The notes under the pieces were generated by a model. It did not search any database. It saw only the letters and a program-made list of their open reading frames with translations, and was not told the DNA's origin. DNA of 64,000 nucleotides, from NCBI GenBank assembly GCA_024686335.1, contig JAILCI010000019.1:1-64000 (forward strand), in the 5' to 3' direction. How positions within the stretch are numbered: position 1 is the first letter of the stretch; every line of letters starts with the position of its first letter. This DNA is from Bacteroidales bacterium (GTDB taxonomy: Bacteria > Bacteroidota > Bacteroidia > Bacteroidales > WCHB1-69). Position numbers and translations under genes: made by a program. Shown here in pieces: positions 27,211-36,787 of this stretch.

Positions 27211-29181
27211 TCAATCGCTAATTTTAAAATCACTCTTATTCAGATGAGAATAGTATGACTGCAAAATAGCTTTAACGTCGTTCTCCAAGGATTTTTGATT
27301 TAAATCATTCAGATCTAGTATATTATGTTTTTGAAGGGTATCGTAAGCTGAATAGACATAAAGAGAATTCTTGCCGTCAAAATAGAGACTCAAAGAATCT
27401 GTCAATGCTTGATACGTTTGTTGCACACAATTGACGACAAGAGGTTTTCGCTCAGGCTCATTGAAAACATCCCGTCCAAATGCAAAATAGGGCTTGTCGT
27501 ATCCCATTAGGCCGAGTGTAGTGGGCATAATATCGAGTTGCTGTGTTACATCCTCATAACGTCCTTTCACAGAATGATCTGGGGTGAACATAAAGTATAA
27601 TATTGCCGTATTTCCTCTTGCCGTTCGCGTCTCCTCTGCCGCCATTTGGGGTGAAACATGGTCGGCCACGAAAATGAAGAGCGTATTCTCATACCAAGGC
27701 ATCTTGGAAGCGTTTTCAAAGAATTTACGCAAGGAGAGATCAGTATACGCCACACAAGGTTGCACAGGAGTGGTTCCTTTTGGCATTTTATCCGCATATT
27801 CTTCGGGCAAATCATACGGATGATGGGAACTCAATGTGAAAACCGTTGCAAAAAACGGAGTATCCAGACGGTTAAGTTCTTCCGTCATATACAGGAGGAA
27901 AGGCATATCCCAGATTCCCCAGACATTGGAATTCTTCTCACCAGGATGTTGTTTCTCAAAATGGGTCCGGTTATAAAAGTGTTCAATGCCACACAATCGG
28001 CCAAAAGCTTCAAACCCCATCTGGTTGGCTTGGGTACCGCAGAAGAAGTGCGTGCCATAACCTTGGTTTGCAAGTATTCTCGGAAGACCATCCAAATCAG
28101 TCAACGCCTGTGGCATCAAAGCAAAGGGAGTGCGATAGGACGGTATGGAAGAGAGTACTGAAGGCAAAGCTTCAATGGATTTCATTCCGTTCGCATAAGC
28201 GTTAGGAAAGACAAGTCCCTCCTGCATCAGGGAGTCCAGGAAAGGTGTAAAACCTCCATTCGGGTTCAAGTGAGGAGCAAGATACTGGGAATGCTCGCGG
28301 CTGAAACTCTCCAACACAAAAATCACAACATTCTTACCTTTTGCTAACGGGGGATTCGTCGAATGCGGATAATGATTCGGCGTGAACATCTTTGCCAACT
28401 CCGTCTCTTCAAAATAGACCGGATTCTCCTGCTGCTTTATTCCCATAGTTCGAACCAAACAAAACGGGTTACTCAATACCAAAGAGCCTTTCTGCGGAGA
28501 CTGGGTATAATAAGCCACATTGTTCATGGCAATAGGACGAGCCATCAAATCCATGGAACCCTTTATGCCCATCACCCAGAAAAACACAGAAAAAATGAGT
28601 AAACACAAACTGACGAGAAAATAGACCCATTTATTGGAAATGTCCGTAGGGTGATATTTAATTTTTTTATAAACAACTACAAGAAAAACAATTAATGCAA
28701 TACCCAACAGAAAGAGATACCAGTTTTCTCCCATTGCCTTAAAGAGAATATCGAAAGTATTGTCATTTTCTCGGAAGAAATGCATTTCCTCTACAGTAAT
28801 GCGTTTAAAAGCATAGCGATAATAGATGATATCGGCAATGTTCAGAACTACAATCCCTATAGAATTTGTAATCTCATAGAGCCAAAAGAGAAAGCGCTGA
28901 TATTTACTATTTTCTCTAAATTTAAATGGAAGTAATGATAGAAAGATGAAGGGAGCGTTGAGATAAAAAATCGAAGTTGTGGCAAATTTAAACGAGCCGG
29001 CCAACAGCATCGGTATTTCTGCCCAAGTCAAAGAACCCAGGAGCGACTTATTATATAAATAAAATGCTATCTGGGTGATGAAAATGCAGATATAGAGCAG
29101 GAGCAGCCTCAAAAGCAGCACCGTAAAATCATTCCGGATAAATCTTTTTATATTTGAAATAGAAGTCACCACTTGACTCAC
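27211..29181 (-). CDS. LtaS-like membrane sulfatase-fold phosphotransferase
   Basis: The 656-residue protein has five hydrophobic segments in the first 215 residues and then a large extracytoplasmic sulfatase-fold domain. Metal-site motifs are NVVIFVLESFSREH (Glu, about 285), NGMKSIEALPSVLSSIPS (nucleophile position, serine here, where LtaS has threonine) and FVADHVSPQM (Asp-His, about 495). The family transfers phosphoglycerol or phosphoethanolamine to envelope glycans or lipids. In a Gram-negative Bacteroidota the acceptor is unknown. It is the last gene of the gyrB operon, 11 bp after a lipid kinase gene, which suggests a shared role in envelope lipid turnover. Confidence 0.9.
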   Translation of the reverse strand: MSQVVTSISNIKRFIRNDFTVLLLRLLLLYICIFITQIAFYLYNKSLLGSLTWAEIPMLLAGSFKFATTSIFYLNAPFIFLSLLPFKFRENSKYQRFLFWLYEITNSIGIVVLNIADIIYYRYAFKRITVEEMHFFRENDNTFDILFKAMGENWYLFLLGIALIVFLVVVYKKIKYHPTDISNKWVYFLVSLCLLIFSVFFWVMGIKGSMDLMARPIAMNNVAYYTQSPQKGSLVLSNPFCLVRTMGIKQQENPVYFEETELAKMFTPNHYPHSTNPPLAKGKNVVIFVLESFSREHSQYLAPHLNPNGGFTPFLDSLMQEGLVFPNAYANGMKSIEALPSVLSSIPSYRTPFALMPQALTDLDGLPRILANQGYGTHFFCGTQANQMGFEAFGRLCGIEHFYNRTHFEKQHPGEKNSNVWGIWDMPFLLYMTEELNRLDTPFFATVFTLSSHHPYDLPEEYADKMPKGTTPVQPCVAYTDLSLRKFFENASKMPWYENTLFIFVADHVSPQMAAEETRTARGNTAILYFMFTPDHSVKGRYEDVTQQLDIMPTTLGLMGYDKPYFAFGRDVFNEPERKPLVVNCVQQTYQALTDSLSLYFDGKNSLYVYSAYDTLQKHNILDLNDLNQKSLENDVKAILQSYYSHLNKSDFKISD

Positions 29182-29192
29182 TTTTTACTACA

Positions 29193-30077
29193 TCATTTTT
29201 TAGGACACAAAACACGAAGACTTGCTGGCACAACACGTACATCAAGTGTTGCAGGCATTATCACAGGTTCTCCATCAATATTCACGACACCAGGACTGGG
29301 GCGTTCCAAAAGGACATGTGCTGCCTGGAAATCCTTGTGATAACGCGATTTATTCATCTGTCCAAGCATAAGTTTAACGACAGTATCAGGAGCCTCGAGT
29401 AAAGAGGGATGATTGAGGATGCAAGTATCGAGAAGACCATCCTGAAGAGAAGCTTGGGGCGCTATTATGGCGTGATAACCAAACTGATTGGAATTTGCAA
29501 TGGTGATAAGCATCGGTTTACATGTCATAGTATCACCACCATCAAAAGTTATCTTCACCTCTTCGGGTTCGAGGTGAAAATAGTTCTCGAGAGCATACCG
29601 GGCATAGGTGACAAAACCTCTGTGGGGATCGGTAGCAAATTGATACGCCGTCTGTGCATCAAGTCCGATTCCTGCCACGCTCAAAAAGGGCCGACCATTG
29701 ACAGTTCCGGTGTCGATCGTTTGAATAGATCCTTGATATAACAGACGCAGAGCTTTACTTGTTTGCAAGGAAATATTCAAGCATCGGGCCAAGCCATTAC
29801 CGGATCCGCACGGTATCACAGCCAACACCGTTTGAGATCCCAAAAGGCCTCGAGCCACCTCGTTGATAGTACCATCACCACCCACAGCAGCCACTATATC
29901 ATACTTATGTACCGCCTCTGTCGATATCTTTGCAGCATGACCGGCACCTTCTGTAAAGACAATATCATACGAGAAATCCTTTGAGCCTAACACGGCGGCC
30001 ACTTGATCTGGAAATCGACTTTTATTGCGATGACCGGAAATAGGATTTACCACAAATAATATTCGCGTTTCTGACAT
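29193..30077 (-). CDS. Diacylglycerol/sphingosine kinase-type lipid kinase (YegS/BmrU family)
   Basis: The 294-residue kinase domain carries the phosphate loop VVNPISGHRNKS (about 9-20) and the nucleotide-binding GGDGTINEVARGLLGS (about 62-77). ITIANSNQFGYHAIIAPQAS and LLDTCILNHPS complete the family pattern. It likely phosphorylates a membrane lipid such as diacylglycerol at the inner leaflet. I start at the ATG at 30077 (MSETRILFVV), because the extra 21 residues of the longer frame have no family match and run into kamC. The following LtaS-like enzyme would release diacylglycerol if it used phosphatidylglycerol, so recycling by this kinase is an attractive pairing. Confidence 0.92.
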   Translation of the reverse strand: MSETRILFVVNPISGHRNKSRFPDQVAAVLGSKDFSYDIVFTEGAGHAAKISTEAVHKYDIVAAVGGDGTINEVARGLLGSQTVLAVIPCGSGNGLARCLNISLQTSKALRLLYQGSIQTIDTGTVNGRPFLSVAGIGLDAQTAYQFATDPHRGFVTYARYALENYFHLEPEEVKITFDGGDTMTCKPMLITIANSNQFGYHAIIAPQASLQDGLLDTCILNHPSLLEAPDTVVKLMLGQMNKSRYHKDFQAAHVLLERPSPGVVNIDGEPVIMPATLDVRVVPASLRVLCPKK

Positions 30078-30096
30078 AGTGATAAAATAGAAAATA

Positions 30097-31461
30097 TTAG
30101 TTTTCCCTGGCCTTTCTGATGAAATCGGCATCCACATCAAGCAACTCCGCGATGGTCAAAGCCTCCTTGGGCACTTCATCATCGGTAGTCTCAACGAGAG
30201 AATAATCCATATAGTTACCTATGTTTCTGGCAGTTATCGTCGGTTTCCCATCCAGTTTAAGACCCCGCACGCGCAATCGGCGGCAGGTAACATGGATACC
30301 GCTGTAGTGAGTTGTTACAATGGCAGTTATGGACAACTCCTGGGCCATCTTAATAAAACCGTTCACAAGACGCTTGCCCTCCTCGGGATTGGTGGTACGC
30401 GCAAGTTCATCCACTAAGGCCAACACGCGCACACCCTTCTTGGCCGTCTTGACAATACGGTCAATTGTCAAAATCTCCACTGCAAAGGAGGAGAGTCCAC
30501 TCAACTCCGACTGGTTGTCACCGATACTGCTGATGACCTCATCCACGATTACCATCTCAGCCTTCTCAGCCGGAATGAAGAATCCGAACTGCATCAGGTA
30601 TTGGGCCATAGACAACGTCTTGAGCAACACGGACTTGCCTGCCATATTGGCACCAGTTATCAAGACAGTCTCGCGACCGAAAGCAATATCTAATGGTTGA
30701 AACTGCTTTCCCTGATCATGGAGCACTTCATCAACTTGTGGATTACGCAATTGTGAGAAGGATGTTGCGTCAGCAATCACAGGACGACAAGCGTGCCACT
30801 GATGAGCCAGTTGTGCCTTTGCCACTATAACATCCAAATGTGCTAATGTATCCAGATTACGGGATAAGGAGTCTTTGAAGCGTCCAATTTTGTAAGAGAG
30901 TTCTGCACGAACAATATCCTCTTCTCCTTCAGCTTGGAAACGAAGACGCTCCTGTTCATCGGCATCTTCTGTCTGACGCATCTGTTCACGGAGGTCTCTA
31001 AGTTTTTCACTATAAGCGGAATAAACATAAAAATGAGGAATACCCGTATGTTCAGGATCCAATATTTCTATTAACTCTGACATCTCCTCCAGTGGAAAAT
31101 CCATGCAGGAAAAACTCTTCAGAACTTCGGCCACACGACGTGAGATGATAGCCGTCTTCTTAATCTCAAAAAGCTGGATATCATCAAAGACCGTATTTCC
31201 GTTCATCAATGCAACAGTCGGGCGAATATCATTCAGTTGGCAAAACTGCTCATGAATACCTCTGAAGAAATCCTGACTACCCTCTTGCTTTAGAAGGTCC
31301 AACATATTCTGAACCAGATCCAACTCATGACGCAAAGCCTCCGCATCTGTCATAAAGGGCATATTCATCAGACAGGAACGTCCGATACCGGAGGTCACTT
31401 GCAACTGGTCATTGACATAGTGCATGGATGAATTTTCACTGAAAACATTTTTAAAGACCAT
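30097..31461 (-). CDS. kamC: MutS-like ATPase, probable KamC (lysine 5,6-aminomutase reactivase ATPase)
   Basis: The 454-residue protein has a MutS core/ATPase but lacks the MutS N-terminal mismatch-recognition and connector domains. The ATPase has Walker A TGANMAGKSVLLKTL (about 265-279), the Walker B-like RVLALVDELARTTNPEEG and the switch histidine in IVTTHYSGIH. The C-terminal NIGNYMDYSLVETTDDEVP and EALTIAELLDVD match the KamC proteins of anaerobic lysine fermentation clusters, as far as I remember them. KamC together with KamB is thought to reactivate the B12-dependent lysine 5,6-aminomutase. A kamB-like and a kamA gene occur elsewhere in this window. It sits in an operon of envelope genes, an odd place. 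A generic MutS-family ATPase is the alternative. Confidence 0.72.
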   Translation of the reverse strand: MVFKNVFSENSSMHYVNDQLQVTSGIGRSCLMNMPFMTDAEALRHELDLVQNMLDLLKQEGSQDFFRGIHEQFCQLNDIRPTVALMNGNTVFDDIQLFEIKKTAIISRRVAEVLKSFSCMDFPLEEMSELIEILDPEHTGIPHFYVYSAYSEKLRDLREQMRQTEDADEQERLRFQAEGEEDIVRAELSYKIGRFKDSLSRNLDTLAHLDVIVAKAQLAHQWHACRPVIADATSFSQLRNPQVDEVLHDQGKQFQPLDIAFGRETVLITGANMAGKSVLLKTLSMAQYLMQFGFFIPAEKAEMVIVDEVISSIGDNQSELSGLSSFAVEILTIDRIVKTAKKGVRVLALVDELARTTNPEEGKRLVNGFIKMAQELSITAIVTTHYSGIHVTCRRLRVRGLKLDGKPTITARNIGNYMDYSLVETTDDEVPKEALTIAELLDVDADFIRKAREN

Positions 31462-31479
31462 AAGACGACATTTTTAGTA

Positions 31480-32403
31480 CTAAAAAGAGGGTTTATATGA
31501 GATAAATGCTAAATAAAAGAGTTTATAAGAGTCAAATATTCGAAGACTTGGTGTTTTACAAAGGGATAACTCCATCGCCTTATGAGATACCTTGTAATAC
31601 ATTCGGCAGATCGGAATAAAACCCTTTTGATAGAAGTTATCATATGTTCTAAGCAGACGGCTGTCCATTCTAAACTCCTGAGGCAAGCGATTTTCGCTCA
31701 TCAATCGATAGAGATTATCCACTGCTTGACGAGTCTTGCGCAGGAACTCCTCATTAGTATTCAAGCCATCATGATAGAGAGGATTGTCAAGATGAATCAT
31801 AGGAATTCCTTTATCTTTAAGTTGATAACCCCACAGAGTGTCTTCATAACCGTAAGCCGTAAAGGACTCGTCAAAACCATTATCCACAAAAGTCTCCTTG
31901 GTAGTAAAGATATTGAAAGGAGTGAAGGATCGATAAGGATGCTTATTGCGTTCTTCGGCGGAACGGACCTCGCGCTTCACACCATATTTCCAACGCAGCA
32001 TTTTATCCTTAGAAGGTTTCTCGTCTCGATAACGTAATCCTCCTGAAATGACAAAACGATTGGAGAGTTCTGGATGATTATTCCTATAAGTCAGATAGCG
32101 AGCAAGATACTGGTCATCGACTATAGCAGCATCACAGTCCATAATTATCAAGTATGGATATTGGGCTCTATTCACCAGTTGATTGCGAATCTTAGAACGT
32201 CCTTGGTTTTCACTATTCTGTACGTACTCAACCTCTTGTTCTTGTGACAGCAACTGATTATGTTGACGGACAGCCAGATCTGTAGAAGCGTCATCCATAA
32301 TAATGATCTCAAATGGCACAGACAACGCACGCGCCTGATTCAGCAGACCCGTGACCAAAGTCGTGAGATCGACATTATACGATGGAATGAGTATGGAGAG
32401 CAT
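31480..32403 (-). CDS. Family 2 glycosyltransferase
   Basis: The 307-residue protein has a GT-A fold. LSILIPSYNVDLTTL opens the domain, and IIMDDASTD (about 36) and the metal-binding DCDAAIVDD (about 93, DxD-like) follow. A later TAYGYEDTLWGYQLKDKGIP supplies the ED acid motif seen in GT2 proteins. It is soluble or loosely membrane-associated. The start ATG overlaps the stop codon of ftsE (TAATG), so they are translationally coupled. Donor and acceptor are unknown. Confidence 0.9.
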   Translation of the reverse strand: MLSILIPSYNVDLTTLVTGLLNQARALSVPFEIIIMDDASTDLAVRQHNQLLSQEQEVEYVQNSENQGRSKIRNQLVNRAQYPYLIIMDCDAAIVDDQYLARYLTYRNNHPELSNRFVISGGLRYRDEKPSKDKMLRWKYGVKREVRSAEERNKHPYRSFTPFNIFTTKETFVDNGFDESFTAYGYEDTLWGYQLKDKGIPMIHLDNPLYHDGLNTNEEFLRKTRQAVDNLYRLMSENRLPQEFRMDSRLLRTYDNFYQKGFIPICRMYYKVSHKAMELSLCKTPSLRIFDSYKLFYLAFISYKPSF

Positions 32404-33212
32404 TACAAACCGGAATCCGTCAGTTTGCCATTCTCGATGAGGATAGTACGAGACGGATACTTGTTGATCAACGGAAAGTTATGCGTAGCCATCAAAATAG
32501 TAGTACCTGACTTATTTATGTTGTTAAAGACTTGGAATACCTCTTCGGCAGTGATCGGATCCAGGTTGCCCGTAGGCTCGTCAGCGATAAGCATGTCAGG
32601 ACTATTGAGCAGAGCTCTGGCAATACAGACTCTTTGTTGTTCACCACCAGACAGTTGTGAAGGCAACTTAAAGTCTTTGGTAGAGAGACCCACAATCTCC
32701 AGGACCTCTTCACAGCGATCTTGCATAGCCTGTTTATTCTTCCATTGCGTAGCGCGAAGAACAAACATCAGGTTTTCCAGAACAGTCTTATCGCTTAACA
32801 GTTGGTAATCTTGGAAAATGACGCCTAACTTCTTGCGGAGTTCCGGAATCTGGCGATTTTTAAGGTGCAAGAGGTCATAACCCAGGATGGTTGCCTCGGT
32901 ACCTTCTGGTTTCAGTTCTGCGATAAGAGTCTTAAGAATTGAAGACTTACCACATCCAGTTTTACCAATCAAGTAGACGAACTCACCTTGATGAATTGAA
33001 AAAGAGACATCTGTCAGGATTCTGATTTTCTTATAGGAGATGTTGACATTCTTCAAAGAGATCATAGCATCCTTGACCTGAGGCTGCTCGACAGTCTCGG
33101 CTGGAGTCTGGACTTCGACAGCAGGTTCAGTAGTCACTTGGGGAGTCTCGTTAAGAGTCTCTTCAGCGGCAGGAGTCTGCTGAGCGGGATCTTTATCAGG
33201 TTTCTGATCCAT
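32403..33212 (-). CDS. ftsE: FtsE-like cell division ABC ATPase with N-terminal extension
   Basis: ABC ATPase that with FtsX controls peptidoglycan hydrolases at division. The domain has Walker A GKTGCGKSSILKTL (about 90), the Q-loop VIFQDYQLL, signature LSGGEQQRVCIARALL, Walker B MLIADEPTGNLDP and the switch histidine in ATHNFPLI. FtsE proteins are about 225 residues; this frame is 269, with an acidic Pro/Thr/Gln-rich leader of 49 residues. A second start at the ATG at 33065 (MISLKNVN) has an AAGGA 5 bp upstream and gives the usual size. ftsX is not adjacent. It lies 32 bp after gyrB and overlaps the glycosyltransferase gene. Confidence 0.85.
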   Translation of the reverse strand: MDQKPDKDPAQQTPAAEETLNETPQVTTEPAVEVQTPAETVEQPQVKDAMISLKNVNISYKKIRILTDVSFSIHQGEFVYLIGKTGCGKSSILKTLIAELKPEGTEATILGYDLLHLKNRQIPELRKKLGVIFQDYQLLSDKTVLENLMFVLRATQWKNKQAMQDRCEEVLEIVGLSTKDFKLPSQLSGGEQQRVCIARALLNSPDMLIADEPTGNLDPITAEEVFQVFNNINKSGTTILMATHNFPLINKYPSRTILIENGKLTDSGL

Positions 33213-33244
33213 AATAGTGTTGTGTTTTTGCTGTTGGTACTATG

Positions 33245-35224
<1,980 letters not shown>

Positions 35225-35250
35225 CTATATTATTAAACTTAAAAAAACGT

Positions 35251-35259
35251 GCAAATATA
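35251..35259 (-). promoter_or_regulatory. Promoter -7 box of the gyrB operon
   Basis: The minus strand reads TATATTTGC, 32 bp before the gyrB ATG. Confidence 0.7.
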
Positions 35260-35388
35260 GGATTTTTTTTTGAATTTTTCAACCCAAAAACCGCAGAAAA
35301 AATCACTCTCGAAACAAAGTTTTTAGAAAGACTGTATGTTATTCATACAAAATGAGTTGCAACTTATTTTCAGATGGTAAAAAGAGAC

Positions 35389-35420
35389 AAAAAAAGAGCC
35401 TGGACAGATGTCCAGACTCT
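35389..35420 (-). terminator. Terminator of hsp20
   Basis: On the minus strand GAGTCTGGAC pairs with GTCCAGGCTC and is followed by seven T residues, 24 bp after the hsp20 stop codon. Confidence 0.9.
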
Positions 35421-35444
35421 CCCTTAACTCTTGGGTGTTTGAGA

Positions 35445-35870
35445 TTAGCCAATCTCAATGGAACGGGACAGTTTAGTCTCAGGTTTCTGCATCTTGGGCA
35501 GCACCACGGTAAGGATACCGTTTTCAACCTTTGCAGAGATCTTCTCTTTATCCACATCGTCGGGCAGCGTATAACTCTGCTCATAGTTGGTATAAGAGAA
35601 CTCACGACGCAGATAGTGGTTTTTCTTATCCTCTTCCTTGTGTTCCATCTTGTTCTCGATGGCAACATTCAAATTTCCTTCGTCATTGATAGCGATGCGG
35701 CAGAACTCCTTGCGGATGCCAGGCGCAGCCACTTCCATAACATAGGATTTTTCATCTTCCCGTACATTGACTGCCGGTGCTGTTGTATTGGCACGAGGCA
35801 TAAAATCATTGTTCAAGAAATCTTCAAACACTGTAGGGAACCAATTGTTTTTAAACATAACAGGTAACAT
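35445..35870 (-). CDS. Small heat shock protein, Hsp20/alpha-crystallin family
   Basis: The 141-residue ATP-independent holdase has an alpha-crystallin domain from about residue 38 to 130. It carries AVNVREDEKSYVMEVAAPGI, the EFSYTNYEQSYTLPDDVD loop and the conserved ENGILTVVLPK. A C-terminal I-x-I-like SIEIG closes the protein. The ATG at 35870 has a GGAGG six bases upstream, an unusually good Shine-Dalgarno for this genome, consistent with strong induced synthesis. Two identical GACAAATTGTC palindromes lie about 120-150 bp upstream, probably as operators. The gene is monocistronic with its own terminator. Confidence 0.95.
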   Translation of the reverse strand: MLPVMFKNNWFPTVFEDFLNNDFMPRANTTAPAVNVREDEKSYVMEVAAPGIRKEFCRIAINDEGNLNVAIENKMEHKEEDKKNHYLRREFSYTNYEQSYTLPDDVDKEKISAKVENGILTVVLPKMQKPETKLSRSIEIG

Positions 35871-35987
35871 AATACACCTCCATTTTTAAATTGTTAAACA
35901 TTCAATTTTGATTTGGCTGTTGTTGTTTCAAGCAGCCGACATATTATAAGCAACCTGCGTGCCAAATCAATTTTTCTATCTTTCCGA

Positions 35988-36019
35988 GACAAATTGTCAC
36001 CATGAAAAGACAAATTGTC
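35988..36019. promoter_or_regulatory. Paired GACAAATTGTC palindromes upstream of hsp20
   Basis: Identical 11 bp palindromes lie at 35988-35998 and 36009-36019, 21 bp centre to centre, so on the same helix face. On the minus strand the nearer copy contains TTTG, followed after 20 bp by TGATTTGG, a plausible -33/-7 pair for hsp20. A regulator bound here would cover the promoter. The rest of the 281 bp space between hsp20 and nth shows only the repeat and promoter listed separately. Confidence 0.6.
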
Positions 36020-36080
36020 CATTTTTCTGCCAAAAACGGTTGAAAAAGAGGGTATAGGCCCCACATTATGACTCATTTCC

Positions 36081-36108
36081 TGTAGTGTCGATGCGTGCAT
36101 CGACCATT
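36081..36108. repeat. REP-like palindrome, copy 2 (GTCGATGC type)
   Basis: GTCGATGC and GCATCGAC (core 36087-36104) form an 8 bp stem. The unit TGTAGTGTCGATGCGTGCAT with its continuation CGACCATT matches the reverse complement of 6882-6908 with one mismatch. It lies 11 bp before the nth promoter box. Confidence 0.75.
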
Positions 36109-36119
36109 AAAAAATTGTG

Positions 36120-36128
36120 TATTTTTGC
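36120..36128 (+). promoter_or_regulatory. Promoter -7 box of nth
   Basis: TATTTTTGC lies 23 bp before the nth ATG (36152). Confidence 0.7.
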
Positions 36129-36151
36129 GCTTTCATCAAAGGAAGGAAATC

Positions 36152-36787
36152 ATGACATTAAAAGAGAAGTACAAATTCATCGTTGACTATTTTGAAGAGA
36201 AGCAACCGAATGTGGCTTCCGAGTTGAACTACGAGAATGCCTACCAGTTATTGGTTTCGACCATATTGGCGGCACAATGTACTGACAAGAGAGTCAACAT
36301 GGTGACACCGGCTTTATTTGCCGCCTACCCCACCCCTGCTGCGATGGCCAAGGCGGAGGCATCTGATATCCTGAGCTACATCTCTTCCGTCTCCTACCCT
36401 AACAGCAAGGCTGATCATCTGGCCAAGATGAGCCGCACCTTGGTGGAGCGCTTCGGTGGCGAGGTGCCTTCCACGATGGAAGAACTCACCCAGCTGGCTG
36501 GAGTGGGACGCAAGACTGCCAACGTAGTCCTGGCATTTGCTTTCAACCAGGCAGCTATGCCCGTCGACACGCACGTCTTCCGTGTGGCGACGCGCCTCGG
36601 ACTGGTCAAGAACGCTCCTACGCCAGAAGCAGTGGAAAAACAGCTTGTGGCTCACTTCCCGAAAGAGTTCATCTCCAAGGCTCACCACTGGCTGCTGCTG
36701 CACGGCAGATACATCTGTGTGGCGCGCAAACCGAAATGTTCGGAATGCCCGCTGACACAAATTTGCAAAGAATACGGAAAACTATAA
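36152..36787 (+). CDS. nth: Endonuclease III
   Basis: Base-excision repair glycosylase/AP lyase for oxidised pyrimidines. The 211-residue length is standard. The helix-hairpin-helix LAGVGRKTANVV (about 114) contains the catalytic lysine, and VDTHVFRVATRLG has the catalytic aspartate. The 4Fe-4S ligands are the C-x6-C-x2-C-x5-C of CVARKPKCSECPLTQIC (about 189-205). I use the ATG at 36152 with an AAGGA-type ribosome site and a promoter box just upstream. The longer frame from 36095 would begin inside the REP-like palindrome. Its 3' end overlaps the convergent T9SS protein gene by 6 bp. Confidence 0.97.
   Translation: MTLKEKYKFIVDYFEEKQPNVASELNYENAYQLLVSTILAAQCTDKRVNMVTPALFAAYPTPAAMAKAEASDILSYISSVSYPNSKADHLAKMSRTLVERFGGEVPSTMEELTQLAGVGRKTANVVLAFAFNQAAMPVDTHVFRVATRLGLVKNAPTPEAVEKQLVAHFPKEFISKAHHWLLLHGRYICVARKPKCSECPLTQICKEYGKL

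Noticed and set aside
30097..31461. MutS mismatch repair protein
   Set aside because: The mismatch-recognition and connector domains are missing, and the C-terminal end matches KamC-type proteins better.
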